From Cyrtodaria siliqua (taxonomy: Eukaryota > Mollusca > Bivalvia > Adapedonta > Hiatellidae), in contig JAWPHD010008281.1 in NCBI GenBank assembly GCA_037043455.1, forward strand, positions 1 to 64,000: a stretch of 64,000 nucleotides of DNA, in the 5' to 3' direction. Position 1 is the first letter of the stretch. The number at the start of each line of letters is the position of its first letter. A program made the position numbers and the translations under genes. The notes under the pieces are model-generated. The model saw only the letters and a program-made list of their open reading frames with translations, was not told the origin of the DNA and did not search any database. This document shows, one piece after another, positions 1 to 11,891 of this stretch.

Positions 1-1759
1 AGTATATTTGGAAAATGGTCCTATGAATCTGTATAGGAAAAATGACTCACCAACTGGTCAAACTTATATGAAGATTACTTCCCTTAGACTGGAAAGGATA
101 AAAATGAATCGAACACAACGGGCTAAATAAATGCTTACTTCATAAATTATGCTTATTTCATAAATTATTTATGTCAAAATATAATATATTCGACCCAATG
201 GCATAGACAAATGCCCTAATTCTTATGTTAATAAAACAGAATTATGCCTCCATTTCTGCTTAGTTTCCTGATAAATAATGAAGGCCTCTAAAGTCGAGTG
301 CGCTGTACTCTCTTGTTGTTCTTTACACCTAATTGTATCACATACCTTTCGCCGTGGCAGTGTAATAAAGCCATGATATAAGTAATATATATAGCATAAT
401 TTTTCGAGTATATGCGATTTATACTGCTTCTCGAGGACCGTAGGCCCGAGAGTACAGTATAAATCGCATACGAGAAAAATATGGTATAAATGTTTTGCTA
501 TAAATACTACTAATACGCTAGTACGCTGTTTAAAAAAACGAGTGTATCACGATTTCTCCCTGAAAGTGTCACTGCGTCTCGGCGATGAATTTTCACTTTT
601 CCGAGTCTAACTAGCAGATGCAAACATTATTCTCTGTGGTTTTCATCATCTACAGAAGCGGTTCGACATTGTATTTAAGTCACAGGAACAGGGAAAAAGC
701 AATAATATAGACAGTGAAATTACTGGATTAATCATAAAACTATTCCATTTAGACGTAGTGCACACTACTGGTGTCACCGAGCGTTACATCATTTCCGACG
801 TTACGTTAACGAAAATAACGTCAAATTATTTTCAACAACATTAAAACATGCATATAGGTTTTCATTTATAAATTATAACTATAGCTAAATAAGTGCAATA
901 CCTGTAACATATGTTTTGATGTCGCATGGATTCAGAATAATTAAAAGTACCATATACTTTTAACATAAATTGTAATTAAAGGGAGGAAATAGTAATAGTA
1001 TCTGCTATTTGAATGGTTCAATAAATGCATGCAACCGGATTTTTTAAATTTGCATTGTCGTCATATATTTCTGGGACTTTCATATTTGCTTAGTAGTTTT
1101 AAAATGGACATTTTATATAAAAATAAAAGATAAAGATTTTGCGTCTTATCAAGTTCCATAGCACAGAGCAAAATGAACGCTATTGATATTGATCAATACA
1201 AAATCATAGAATGATAGTTGTTGTTTAACGCGTAACCATGGTAACGTTGCTAAAAATAAGTACAGATGGGACAAAGTGTCGGACAACTGTTTTTTCAATA
1301 ACAGAAATAAATTAACGTTCTTTGCAACAAAAGCCATATATCAAAATAATCTGTAAAGCGGAGGGGACGTAAAGTACAGACCTACAGCAAAAATGCGATT
1401 TTTTAAAGAGTGGGACATTTTATAGGACAAAGCTTATTTCGCGTTGCAAATATGCCGCGTTTTTTCACCTTTGAAATCAATTAAAACATACAATTAAGAA
1501 ATAAACTATTTTTATTAGTATACTTTTGGTGTATTTACTCAAGTACATAACAACTGAACAATGGTTATTAAACGCATTTACTTGTTATTTCGTTCCTTGG
1601 GACATTTCAGCCGCACTCTAAAAAAAAAACAATGGCCATTGCAGTGATATATAACACTTCATATTTAATATATGAAAAAAAATATAATAGAGATCGCTCT
1701 TTTAATGAAGCGGTCGGCATTTTATCGAAGTGACACCAGCGACATATTAACATATACGA
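1..1759. other. Non-coding stretch, no gene seen
   Basis: AT-rich sequence with only short chance open frames. The only structure recognised is the fold-back hairpin at 391-488. I saw no reverse transcriptase, endonuclease or host exon here, so the LINE that follows appears to be 5'-truncated or decayed at its left end. Confidence 0.5.
391..488. repeat. Fold-back hairpin (MITE-like palindrome)
   Basis: Arms at about 399-426 and 455-480 are near-perfect reverse complements (left arm holds ATGCGATTTATACTG, right arm CAGTATAAATCGCAT), and weaker pairing extends outward to 391 and 488. The roughly 28-base loop contains CTCGAGGACCGTAGGCCCGAG, which can itself pair. There is no coding content. The form matches the other palindromic elements in the window, though the sequences differ. 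Confidence 0.65.
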
Positions 1760-1762
1760 TAA

Positions 1763-4716
1763 ATACAAAACCTTGGCCCCAGGAAAGATAAATCTATACC
1801 GATAGAAATTGTGGACAATGGAAGTATAATCAGAAATGAGAAAATGGTGTTTGAGCGATGGAAAACGGATTTTGATAATTTATATAATAGTGGAAATAAT
1901 GACGATTTCGACGAGTTACATTATAACCGCATAAAACTGCATAAACAATTATTAGAAATGAACATGCAGGATCCCTTATATGTGAACAATGAATAAATGA
2001 ACCGGAATATTTGTATTGAGGAGTTAACAAAAATCGTTATGCACGCTCGATCGGGTTCGGCTTGTGGTCACGACAATATACCGTATGACGTACTCAAATT
2101 CCCGGCGGTCATAGCAATACTACAACAGTTATTCCAATTAATCTTTGATAGTAGCCTAATACCATCATCATGGAGAAAAGCGATTATTTGCCCAATACTC
2201 AAAGATCAGAACTCTGACAAACGCATGCCGCTTAACTATCGTGGGATCAGTTTATTGTCTTGTATTAGTAAGCTGTATAGTGCTTTCTTAAATAAAAGGA
2301 TAACAATTTATCTTGATAATGAGCATTTACTAGCGGACGAACAGAATGGTTTTAGATCTGGGAGATCATGTGAGGATCACGTTTTTACATTGAACAGCAT
2401 AATTAGGAACAATAACTCTATATACACTTCATTCATCGACCTTAAAAAATGTTTTGATTTTATCGACCGCGATATGCTCCTGTATAAACTGCTACTCCAT
2501 AACATCGACGGAAAAGTTTATAATTCGATCCGCAATATTTACACAAGTGCCACAGCATGTATCCGAATAAATGACAACCTTACAGACTGGTTCAACTGTG
2601 ATACTGGGGTTAAGCAAGGCTGTTGTTTATCCCCAACACTGTTCTCCATTTTCGCCAACGATCTTGTGAAAGAGGTCAATGACCTTGACCTTGGTATCAC
2701 CATGGGAGACGCTAAGGTTTCCATTCTCATGTATGCGGACGATATTGTGCTAGTCTCGGACAGTGAAGACAAATTACAAAACATGCTAAATACGTTACAT
2801 CAATGGTGTAAAAAATGGCGAGTGATAGTTAACACTAACAAGTCAAAAATAGTGCATTTCCGGCATCGCAGAACACCACGAACAGAATACGTTTTCAGAG
2901 TCGGAAATAATGTGATTGAAACTGTTACACAGTACCGCTATCTAGGAGTTATATTTGATGAGCGAAACGACTTTAGTGGTAATTGCGAGGCACTTGCGAA
3001 AGGAGCAGGGCGGGCGCTGGGTGGAATTATCAGCAAAATACACAGCATGAAAGACTTCCGGTTCCGGTCGTACGAAAAACTATTTAACGCTTGCATTACA
3101 CCGATAATGGATTATACCTCTCCTGCTCTTCACAGCGTGCACGTCGCGGAGAGGGCACTGGTGACACTTATGGTGTTTGTATGGGGGTACGCATTGCCAG
3201 CCCTGTACAACATTGCTGGTGTGGTAAATCACTATATTCGCGTATAGTGACTAACACACTGGCACTTCTGAACTGGTTTGTCTCGGTTCAGAAGCAAGAG
3301 TGTCACTTGACTGATAGTGAAGAAGGCCCCTGCGCCCCCGTCAAGGCAGACATCATCTACTCGGATAGCAGTGTACGAACTTGGAAGCTGGAAGACAGAA
3401 GTCCGCGGGCCGGAGCTGAGATCAACACATCCCATAGCTAGCAGTAGAAGTAGAAGTCGGTAGTAATAATTAGGGATCGACGCCGACGCCTACATTCGAC
3501 CGTAGTCAACCAGCGGAAGAGGGAGTAAGAAATACACAGCTATCCAGATGATGTCAGCAGCGCAGGGGCCATATGTGACGGGTGTGGCCCCAAATACAAG
3601 GACCCCCGACCACTAGCGGCTGTAGGGCAATACACCTAGCGGATGTAGCGTAGCGGATGCAGGCCACCTCGACCACCAGACCACCACTTCACCGCCACAG
3701 CGACAACCACAGAGCAGCAGCGACATCCACCTACATACCTACAAGAGAACCGACGACACAGCAACACAGCAGCACCAGATCAACCAACACACATCAACTA
3801 TACAACCGTCCAGACTCTATTGTGCCCATCGCGGCAGGGCTACCTTGTCGTGTTCGTTGGCGGAGGGACGTTAAACCTCAGAAGTACACACACACACACG
3901 ATAATGGATTATAGTGCATCTGTGTGGGGTGCAAACACGTACCAATCCCTCGATAATGTACAAAACCGCGCCTTACGATACTTCATGGGCGTACACAGAT
4001 TCACGCCTCTTCCGGCGCTGTATGGAGACTCCGGCTGGCAACCGACGCTGTATCGTAGATGGATTTGCATTTTCCGGTATTGGAATAGGCTAATGAAAAT
4101 GGATAACGGTAGACTTACGAAACAGGTGTTTAATTTTGACTTCGATAAGTGTACACACAATTGGTCTAGTGATGTTAAGCAAATCTTTACAACTTTGGGG
4201 ATTAATGACCAATTCGAATCAAAAGCATTAGTCGACTTAACGGTAACAAAAAGCTTAATAAACCAACATTATACAGACAAGTGGTCACGTGATGTATCAA
4301 ACATGGCCAAATTGAGAACATACCGACTTTTTAAACTGGATTTTAAATGCGAAGACTATATGTATTATATGACAATGAATCTGTCAAAATACGAACGATC
4401 GTTATTGTGTCAATTTAGAACTGGGATATTACCGTTAAGAATAGAGACTGGAAGATATGTTGGGGAGCCTGTTGAGAGTCGGACTTGTAGATTCTGTGAT
4501 ACAGCGGCCATAGAAGATGAGAAACACTTTTTACTGGCTTGTTGTTTATATAATGATATTAGGACTAATGTTTTCGGTGAAATTTTAAGACAAAATGAGT
4601 TTATTTCTTTAAACACAGAACTGAAAATGTGTCATTTATTAAAGGATTACCCAAGAAAATCTGCAAAATTTATTGTAAAAGCGTACATCCGTAGGCGTAC
4701 CGTTATGTATTCATGA
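1763..4716 (+). pseudogene. LINE ORF2 reverse transcriptase, broken
   Basis: The reading frame carries the classic LINE RT blocks in order: NYRGISLLS (about 2234), EQNGFRSGRS (about 2341), FIDLKKCFDF (about 2434), GVKQGCCLSP (about 2609), the catalytic MYADDIVLV (about 2730), NTNKSKIVHF and YRYLGVIFD (about 2937). After the nested insertion the frame resumes with SASVWGANTYQSLDNVQNRA and continues to the zinc knuckle and a stop at 4714-4716. Breaks: an in-frame TAA at 1994-1996 separates the linker part from the RT, an in-frame TAA lies at 1760-1762, and the insertion disrupts the thumb region. The AP endonuclease half is missing. The catalytic YADD is intact, so the copy seems relatively young but cannot be active. 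Confidence 0.9.
3117..3898 (+). mobile_element. Retroelement fragment inserted in the LINE, 15-bp target duplication
   Basis: The 15-mer CGATAATGGATTATA occurs at 3102-3116 and again at 3899-3913, exactly where the host LINE frame is broken and resumes, so 3117-3898 is an insertion with a perfect target-site duplication. The insert ends in GGGACGTTAAACCTC followed by a CA-repeat tail, which indicates target-primed reverse transcription in + orientation. It has no complete ORF and is probably a 5'-truncated 3' end of another non-LTR element. The family is not recognised. Confidence 0.85.
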
Positions 4717-5095
4717 GTAAATGTATACCGTTAATTGCTTAATAATGCTGCTATTATGAACATTTAAATATATATCTAGCTGAATTAATTCACTATATAA
4801 CTATTTTAGTAACATACATCTTTTATTCATCCATGTAATGACTTGTATTACCACATTTCAACAATGATTAGCGTTTGTAAATAATATTCGTTTGAGCTAT
4901 TGCAATTTGATTGAACTTGCCATATTTTAAGTACTTCTACTTCACGTACTGTTATTACTTTATCAGTACAGGTGACTTATAGGTCCAATGGACCGGGTGC
5001 TTGTAATTTGTACATAACTATTTGTAATATATATTGTATGCACATGTCACTATAATAAAATATTTACTTACTTACTTACTTACTTATACGGAAAC

Positions 5096-6647
5096 GATGC
5101 ATAGTGTGATTAATACCAACTGCCTACCTATTCCAATAGGTTTTCCGTACATCAATTCATGCGGCTTGGGTAGGCTGGTCTAAGTACACACTAGTGTCAA
5201 AGACTATTGTGACGCTACTAAACTTCATATATCCGTCATACCCATCATATTAGTTTATTTGTATTCATTTTTTTAATATTCCGTATGTATGCTATTGTAG
5301 CGTAAATACCAACATACTTCACTCGTTATTCACTGGAGTACTCGTTATTCACTGGAGTACTCGGTAAAGGGACAAAGAGTATGGAATGAGAAACTTTGAA
5401 AGCACCGAACACAATAAGTACAAAAAACGCTGCAGTCCTGGTTTGATTGAGACTGTTGAAGAACGGTAGTGAAAAATGCTTGCAACCTTTCATGTCCTTT
5501 AGCGCCGTGTTGAGCATTAAAATAAGCCTATCGATTTTTTTAATCCAGCATCATTTTGACTTTAAACCTACTTGCATTTATTTAAATACAATGTTGATTG
5601 TTCAACTTACTGATGAAATATAATCAACAGTTAGTAATATGCAAAACACAATTTGACTTATAATATTCTTCTAATTAATATTAATGATTAAACTAATGCA
5701 ATTGTTATGTGGAAAAAAAAACGGGACGCCATGAGTTTGACTAAACTCGATTGCCGTGTGTCCCTTTAAGGTGGATTCATCACTTTCATCTTCCATAGAT
5801 GTACTAACATCTTTATGCATATGGAAGATCCTTCCTCAAAAGAAATCCCCATCACACGCTCAAACCTACTATAGTAGCTACGATTCCCTCCATTAGATAA
5901 CCCTGTACTTGTCGTAGAAAATCCGTGACGGTGTAAGAGAGAAACCGTGACATTAGAGTTGCAAAAAGTCAGGAAACCGTGACAGTTTTATACAATGGTA
6001 TTGTTATGTCGAATAACTACAAAATACAGGCAGTATTGACTTTTCGCGGCGCAACCGATACCACTATCATAGTCGGCCTTAAAACAGGCACTTATGTAAG
6101 ATCCTGTAATTGATTTCGCCTTAAACAGAACATATTTTAAGCAAACTGATGAATTATATGTTAATTTAACATTATTTTATACTGGTTCTCTGTCTGTAAA
6201 TCGTTCTTGTCAACTTGAAGTGTTTTGCTCAATTGTTCTTTATTATGTCTGACAAACAAACAAATTAGATGTCACTCAAAGTAGTGTATGTTGTTTGACA
6301 CAGAGTTGGACAAGAGGTCATAGCGCAAAGCCGCTATATAGTAAAGCATGTGTCTCTCTCATAGTACGACTGGTCTTGGGTGTAAACATTTTGTTTAACT
6401 GGCATTTGTATATGACAACGGAACAACAGAGAGCTGTAGCGGTTTCCTATTTGTTCCTGTGTACACCTTATCATTATTTGAAGATAAGTTACCCCCATTA
6501 TTAATATGTTCTGGGTGGGGTTGAAAACGTTTATTTGATGAAAATCTGACGTCTAGTTAGTTCGATACTAACTTATAGGTCAGCATGTGCCCTATTGCAA
6601 TTTGTTTAGTTTCCCTCAACCTCAACACTTTTTTTAGAGTAGGCCCT
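5096..6647. other. Intergenic, no gene seen
   Basis: AT-rich sequence between the LINE tail and a dispersed repeat. It holds a 19-bp direct duplication (ACTCGTTATTCACTGGAGT at 5321 and 5340) and, at about 5392-5515, a diverged copy of a sequence also found at about 7990-8110 in intron 1 of the C4-like gene. Short open frames show no recognisable domain. Confidence 0.45.
5392..5515 (+). repeat. Diverged dispersed repeat, copy 1
   Basis: This shares the order CACCGAACA...GGTTTGATTGAGAC...GGTAGT...ATGC...TTGAGCA with 7990-8116, with many substitutions and a small insertion in the other copy. Both are in the same orientation. There is no coding potential and the family is not recognised. Confidence 0.5.
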
Positions 6648-6872
6648 CAGTGCTCCAAGAATAGGATAGCCCGACGCCCGGGGCTCCTCGAAATCCATTA
6701 CGGGCTTGTCTCATTTTGCATACAAGGAGCCCGTCGGGCCTGTCTAAAAAACAAATTACTCGACTTCAAGATCCTCAACTCAAGACAAAATACTCCCATG
6801 TGTATTCTGAACTATGAAAACACTTGCAATAAAGTAATTAAAATGTGTTATACACAAACTGAAACAATAAGA
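6648..6872 (+). repeat. Dispersed structured repeat, copy A
   Basis: About 225 bp that recurs at 62231-62467 in the same orientation with about 90% identity by eye. The 5' part can fold: CCCGACGCCCGGGGCTCCT (about 6669) pairs with AGGAGCCCGTCGGG (about 6725), and both arms are kept in the other copy. The 3' part ends with an AATAAA-containing AT-rich stretch. It has no ORF shared by both copies. It may be a SINE-like element or the conserved end of a larger transposon. Confidence 0.7.
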
Positions 6873-7191
6873 TATATACGTTGCTTTTTATTTAAATAAT
6901 GTGTCCTAGACTCCCTTATGCAATTATCATAAAAGTGAATAAAAATGTGGTAGAATAGTTAATCGCAGTCGTACAGAGCCACTTATAAGTAACACATCAG
7001 TCGTAACACTTCTACAGCAATTGTTTACTAGTAATTTCTCAATAACAAGATAATTATGACGAATAGATAATTTGCCAATTCGACACATTCTTATCAACGC
7101 TTATCGATGATTCGTACTGACATAAACCATACCTTATCAGTGTACCAAGGTTATAATTTCAAATTTGTTTTTAAATGTTAAAATTCGAACA

Positions 7192-7468
7192 ATGGATGTT
7201 TATTTTGTGAGTAAAATAATATGTGTGTTTTTATTTCTTTTGGCGATCAATGGCTGTAAGTCAAATGGTTCATATGATGCGAGAAACGAAAAACGACTGG
7301 TTCTTGACAGTGACGAAGATATGACACGAGAGCTACTACAACTGAGGTTAGAGTTCGAAACCTACAAGATCAACGCTAGTAAACAGATGACGAATCTAAA
7401 GAATGAAAATCATGATATGAAGACACAAATCGCATCATTAGATACAGTGCAGAGAAGTATCACCAATG
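7192..7468 (+). CDS. C4-like gene, coding exon 1 (signal peptide and coiled coil)
   Basis: This exon encodes residues 1-92 plus the first base of codon 93. Donor ACCAATG|GTAATG. It holds the signal peptide and the predicted coiled-coil oligomerisation segment. The 5' UTR and promoter were not defined. Confidence 0.85.
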
Positions 7469-10400
7469 GTAATGTATGATAAATTAAAAGTAAACATGCC
7501 ACAAATCACGGCATTGTTTTTAGATTTACTAGCAATAAAGAGGCGAAGTTTGTATGTTTCTTCCATCGTCCATTCGTCGGTCACCCGTCGTCTGTTAGTT
7601 TCACAGAAACGTCATCTCCTCTGAAACGGCGTTATGGCTTTACATGAATCTGTGTTACACTTGTCAATTTGAGCGCTGAAGACAGGATAATAGCGAGGTT
7701 GTTTATATATTAAATCGACTTAATCCACTCTCATAATAATTTTTAAGCTAACCAGTAGGCCTTATTGCCTACCGATTGTTCCAAGTCGGTAACCATGTCT
7801 TCACCACTCGTTGTGGTGTATATTGTCCTTTTCATTATATATTTAATTTTGCTCTTTGTTTGTGGTGCAGTGCCGACCTACGGTGCCATTGGGTTTGGGT
7901 GCTGTGATTTCTACATAACGTTTTTTCTGGGGGTTTAAAAAAATATTTTGATGTTAGGTTTTAAGATTTGTATTTATTTTTGACGGAAATCACCGAACAT
8001 GATAAATAGAAAATGTATCGCTGTTTCGGTTTGATTGAGACGGTCCATGAAGGGTAGTAAAAGGGTAGTAAAACATGCTTTCTACCGCTCATGCCCTCCA
8101 TCCCCGGGTTGAGCAGAACTCAATAATTGAAATGTTAATAAAACGACAGTTTGAGCCATCCCGAATATGATATACATATGACGGTGAAGATGGAGCATTT
8201 AATGTGATATTTTCATATAATGCCATGGCCAGCGGCGTATGGTCCCAGTTTCTAACAAAATGAGTTGAATACAATGGACGAAATGAACAAAAGAAGCAAT
8301 ATCAATTACAAATCGAATCACAAATCATCTGGAATATTTTCTTTTTTATACAATACACAACATTTAAAAAATATGGAATGTTGTACATGCAGTGTGTTTT
8401 GAAATATCAAGGCATCATCGCGATCCTGCATCACGACCATAAAGGACTGTGCTCAGATTTAAAGACTGTAAATAATCTGTACAAATTCCTTGAACATCTT
8501 ATGACATATGATCGTCTCTAAATGCTTTATTTACGTCAAAAATAGTTATAATACGAGTATTAACAATTTTAGATTATATTGTATACATATTGTTTGTTTG
8601 CTTTGTAGTTTTCTTTGCTTTTGGATTGTTTTCGTATTTATTTATTTATTTATACATGATCATTTTTGTTTTATACGTAATATGTTTATTAATGCTGCCT
8701 AGTTTGTTAGAGGATATAGCCCGGCGGGGATTTCTTTGTCCCGTTTTATTGGGATTACGTATTAGTTAGAGGCTATGAAGTGAAATTTTAACAATTAAGA
8801 AACCCTAAGAAAAGGAGCGCAGCGACTGACCGGGATTTCTTTATTGTTAAAATTTCACTTCTTAGCCTCTAACTGACTTAGTGCTTGCCCTACTTTTTCC
8901 CCGCGCTTCTACGAAACCACGCCTCTTAACACGTTCGCGCTTCTACTAAATCCGCCTCCTTGTGTCCAAACAAGCGCGAGCCTTTTAGTAAGCGATTACT
9001 TAATGATTAAATGGTTAAAATTGGTGATCGTTAGAAATTTACATGAATAAGTTCGCCATTCTTTTAAAATTCCTCAACGTCTGATTGGAGGGAAAAGTAG
9101 GGCAAACACTAAAACGGGTTTGAGTGAGGTTTGGTACACCCTTAAATCTGGTTTAAACATCAGCGGATTTCTTGTCACTGACAGTTCCAATGTGGTAGCC
9201 TTATTGTCAACGCAATTGTGTTTGTGATGTTACATTTTTTACATGTAATTGTTTGTTTCGATGCCTATTTTTGGCTGACTGTAGTTCTTGAGTGCTGCAT
9301 TTTCTGTTCAACTTTTATATCTACTTCTGTATGTTCGTTATGCCGTTTTAAACAACAGTATATGTTTATCTAATATGTAATATATGTAGTGCGATTTTTT
9401 ATTCCAAAGGTTCTGGTTCCGTGTATGTCAGATGGGGAAGAAACACGTGTCCTGGAACTGCGGAGCTGGTTTATAAAGGTGACCATGCAATGCATAAAAC
9501 TAAGTAGTATTTTTTCTCACACATAAGAGAGGTAGAAGTAAAAAAGGAAGGCGCTATAGCCTATATTAATCAGGACTTCAGGTTTTTGCATAAAAGTATG
9601 CACAAAATTCGAACAGGAAATGTAGATTCACTGACGACAGTGAACCAAAAGCACGCATATAAAACAAACAAAAAGTGTAAGAAATAAATCAATGTCGACA
9701 CATAGTTCCAGTAGAGTTCAAGATAATTTCCCCTATTTAACTATTAATAAAGGACGACTCTCTAATAACTGAAACTGATTTGGGACAAATGGGGTATTAT
9801 GACCCAATATCTTTTCAAGTTACAAGGTGGTTATTAACCTTTACGGTAAAAACATGTGTTTGGCTGTAAACCTTTACATTTTATTCCCACCCCTGTTTTC
9901 TTTATTATGATTAGTCTTCTGGTGACAAATGACGTGAAAATCGATTAAACGTCGATATAAAATTTCGATTGCACGGTACACATTGTGGCATACACCTTCT
10001 AGTTTAACTGCAGTTTTCAAATTCCTCAAGAATTTAGTTTAAGTTAGACTCGATGGTTATTCGCGTGTACGTTTTTCAACGGATAGGCAATTTCAAATGT
10101 GTGCTTGTTGCCATTCATATATGAATGGACGCTAAGTTTTGTAGAGATAATTTCTATCGGCCTTCTTGCTTTAAGAGATCACATCATAAGCGCATACACC
10201 TCTATTATAAACGAAATCAGTCAAAACAATTATTTTTGAGCGCTTCGATATAGCGGCCGTTCCAATACCCCTATTGGCAACCCTTTTATGTTTGCGTGTT
10301 TTTGGTTGACTGTGGTCCTTGAATGCTACATTTCCTGTTCGACTTTTATATCTACTTTTATAACAACCACAAACATATCCCCTTAACCCAGTCGTATGTG

Positions 10401-11249
10401 CAGTTTGTGAAATAACCTTACCTTTTTAAAATAAACGACTACAAATAAATCGTATCTTATTTTCTTAGATGTGCATCGTAAGATTCCGGGAGTTGATTAT
10501 TATTAAGACATATTATCACCGTTTTATTTGAGCACGTGCATATTAATTTGTACGTTGTCTTTGTTAACGAGACCTAATTTCGAATGAATATTTTATTTAC
10601 GTTCAATTCCTTTTGTTACTTCTTATAGAAACGCGTGGGTTCTCTTACTAAACTGGTGTTAAGTACATGTGTAGGCACTGCCCTTTCGACAATGTCAGAT
10701 TAACTATTTACAAATCCACAAAACGTTCATAAAATATAAAATATCCTCTTTCTATTAACACACATTACAGGTTTCATTGGAGGAAATAAGTACGTAGGCA
10801 GTGGTAGCGGAAGCAACCACTTATGTCTTCCATCAGATCCAACATGGTCGAGATACGTTGACGGTAACGAGGATTATAGAGGTAGAATATATGGGACAGA
10901 GATTGACACCATTGACAACGATCATATCTTCGAGTACGCCGTTCACCAACAAGACATGCCGTGTGCGGTTTGCAGAACATCAAAATCGTCGTCGATGATG
11001 ATACCTGCCAAAAACAACTGCTACCAAGGATGGACAAGTGAATATGACGGATACCTCATGGCAAATGCTGATAGTAACAGTGCAAGCAGCAACTACATCT
11101 GCATGGACCGTCAACCAGAGTTCCTCCAACATGGCGGCACCAACGACAATGAACACATTCTGTACCTTGTGGAGGCTCAATGTGGGTCACTGCCATGTCC
11201 TCCGTATGTCCAGGGTCGTGAATTGGCTTGTGTTGTGTGTTCGAAATAA
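7192..11249 (+). CDS. Secreted short-chain collagen C4-like protein, three exons
   Basis: Joining 7192-7468, 9410-9478 and 10771-11249 gives an open frame of 274 codons plus stop. Residues 1 to about 22 form a hydrophobic signal peptide (ICVFLFLLAINGC). Residues about 40-88 are charged with leucine/methionine heptads and look like a coiled coil. Residues 93-274 match the C-terminal domain of the molluscan and sponge 'short-chain collagen C4-like' family, recalled from memory: VYVRWGRNTCPG, LCLPSDPTW, MPCAVCRTS, CYQGWTSEYDGYLM, CGSLPCPPY, ACVVCSK. No Gly-X-Y collagen tract is present, so the collagen label refers only to the C-terminal domain. It is expected to be an extracellular, oligomeric, disulphide-rich protein; its biological role is not established. 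Both splice junctions are phase 1 and GT-AG. The introns carry MITEs and Penelope-like remnants. ATG 7192 is chosen because it opens the signal peptide. Confidence 0.88.
7990..8116 (+). repeat. Diverged dispersed repeat, copy 2
   Basis: Partner of 5392-5515, within intron 1 of the C4-like gene. It contains a short internal duplication (AAGGGTAGTA twice, about 8050-8070). There is no coding content. Confidence 0.5.
8764..8874. repeat. Fold-back hairpin element, 42-bp arms
   Basis: The left arm (8764-8805, AGTTAGAGGCTATGAAGTGA...) and right arm (8832-8874) are reverse complements with about three mismatches. The 26-base loop holds GGAGCGCAGCGAC. Non-coding. Confidence 0.8.
8880..9110. mobile_element. 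Short TIR element (MITE), 231 bp
   Basis: The ends AGTGCTTGCCCTACTTTTT and AAAAGTAGGGCAAACACT form a roughly 20-bp terminal inverted repeat with one or two mismatches. There is no transposase. It lies directly next to the hairpin at 8764-8874, so one element appears to have inserted beside the other. The superfamily is not assigned. Confidence 0.7.
9410..9478 (+). CDS. C4-like gene, coding exon 2 (69 nt)
   Basis: This small phase 1-1 exon encodes SGSVYVRWGRNTCPGTAELV and a Tyr-Lys, the start of the C4-like domain. Acceptor TTCCAAAG|GT, donor AAAG|GTGACC. The frame joins exon 1 (Gly split by the intron) and exon 3 (YK|GFIGGNKY). The acceptor's polypyrimidine tract (GATTTTTTATTCC) is adequate. 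Confidence 0.85.
10285..10370 (+). mobile_element. Penelope-like element 3' end fragment
   Basis: About 85 bp (TTTTTGGTTGACTGTGGTCC, then TTGAATGCTACATTTCCTGT) matching 27185-27240 and 9255-9330. Located in intron 2 of the C4-like gene. Confidence 0.55.
10771..11249 (+). CDS. C4-like gene, coding exon 3 (C-terminal domain)
   Basis: This encodes residues 116-274, most of the C4-like domain, with conserved cysteines in LCLP, PCAVC, NNCYQGW, YICMD, QCGSLPC and CVVC. Acceptor CACATTACAG|GT. The stop TAA (11247-11249) follows CVVCSK, the usual family C-terminus. Confidence 0.9.
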
Positions 11250-11250
11250 A
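11245..11250 (+). promoter_or_regulatory. Candidate poly(A) signal overlapping the stop codon
   Basis: The hexamer AATAAA overlaps the C4-like stop codon (CGAAATAAAATC). If used, the 3' UTR would be only about 10-30 nt. No other canonical hexamer lies in the next 100 bases, although weaker variants may exist. Confidence 0.4.
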
Positions 11251-11891
11251 ATCATTTTCAAAGATGCACGAGAGTGTCGGTATTGTTTTTGGCATTGCAG
11301 TCATATAATGAATAATTAAGTTTTCACTGTTTACCCATATATGGTCTTTGTATAGAGTTGTATCAAAAAACACAAGCAAGGTTTTACGCAAGCGTAAAAT
11401 AGCTGCCGAGCGACAAGAAATTAACATAATAATATATCAAGTCACGGGTGTTAAAACAATATTGAAAAAAATAGATGATGTCACGGAGACATAAACACGC
11501 CACGACCGTTTTTTCTTACATTCTTCCCGATTTTTACCATCAGTTTTTCCTACCAGGCATTTTAAATCAATGTGGACGACCTCGCTTCTTTCTGTCCAAA
11601 AACCTTGACATGCCTTACATATTGATTACAATTACCTTGTAATACGACGTGCTAGAAGTACACATCACCACAGAAATACAATTGTTCACGTGTGCGTTAG
11701 TGTACATTACAAAACATATAAACGGTTCACTGTTACCATGTGTACTTATTAAGATTGCGTTATCAAAGTGCCAAATGTAAAGGAATAATATAAACCAATG
11801 AAAATTTAAAAAGAAAAGAAAAAAAAGAAGGAAATCAGCAGGCTTGAACCCTGCCTTCCTGAGGCTTCTGAATGTTTCGTCGCTAATATAC
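11250..11891. other. Intergenic, no gene seen
   Basis: 3' flank of the C4-like gene. A tRNA T-arm-like string GCAGGGTTCAAGCCTGC is present on the - strand at about 11838-11854 next to a purine-rich tract (about 11805-11832), perhaps a decayed SINE. No A box could be placed. Confidence 0.4.

Larger units (their letters stand above)
1761..5095 (+). mobile_element. Non-LTR retrotransposon (LINE), 5'-truncated and interrupted
   Basis: A LINE remnant: linker and reverse-transcriptase part of ORF2 (about 1763-3116), a nested insertion (3117-3913 including one copy of the duplication), the rest of ORF2 (3914-4716), an AT-rich 3' UTR and a tail of TTAC repeats at about 5067-5094. Simple-repeat tails instead of poly(A) are usual for several CR1/L2/I-like groups. 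The ORF2 C-terminus has a CCHC-like knuckle (CRFC...H...C, about 4485-4545) of the kind found in those clades. I do not assign a clade. No endonuclease domain was found upstream, and no flanking duplication was identified. Confidence 0.85.
8570..9335 (+). mobile_element. Penelope-like element 3' remnant with nested MITEs
   Basis: 8570-8762 and 9111-9335 match, with divergence, the sequence downstream of the Penelope-like RT at 26860-27245 (shared strings include TTAATGCTGCCT, GTCCCGTTTTATTG, GTGAGGTTTGGT and TTGACTG/CTGACTGTAGT). The two parts are separated by a hairpin (8764-8874) and a TIR element (8880-9110), both inserted into the remnant. All of it is in intron 1 of the C4-like gene. Confidence 0.6.

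Noticed and set aside
7165..7191. Earlier start for the C4-like protein
   Set aside because: The frame upstream of 7192 opens with a non-ATG codon, and ATG 7192 gives a clean signal peptide.
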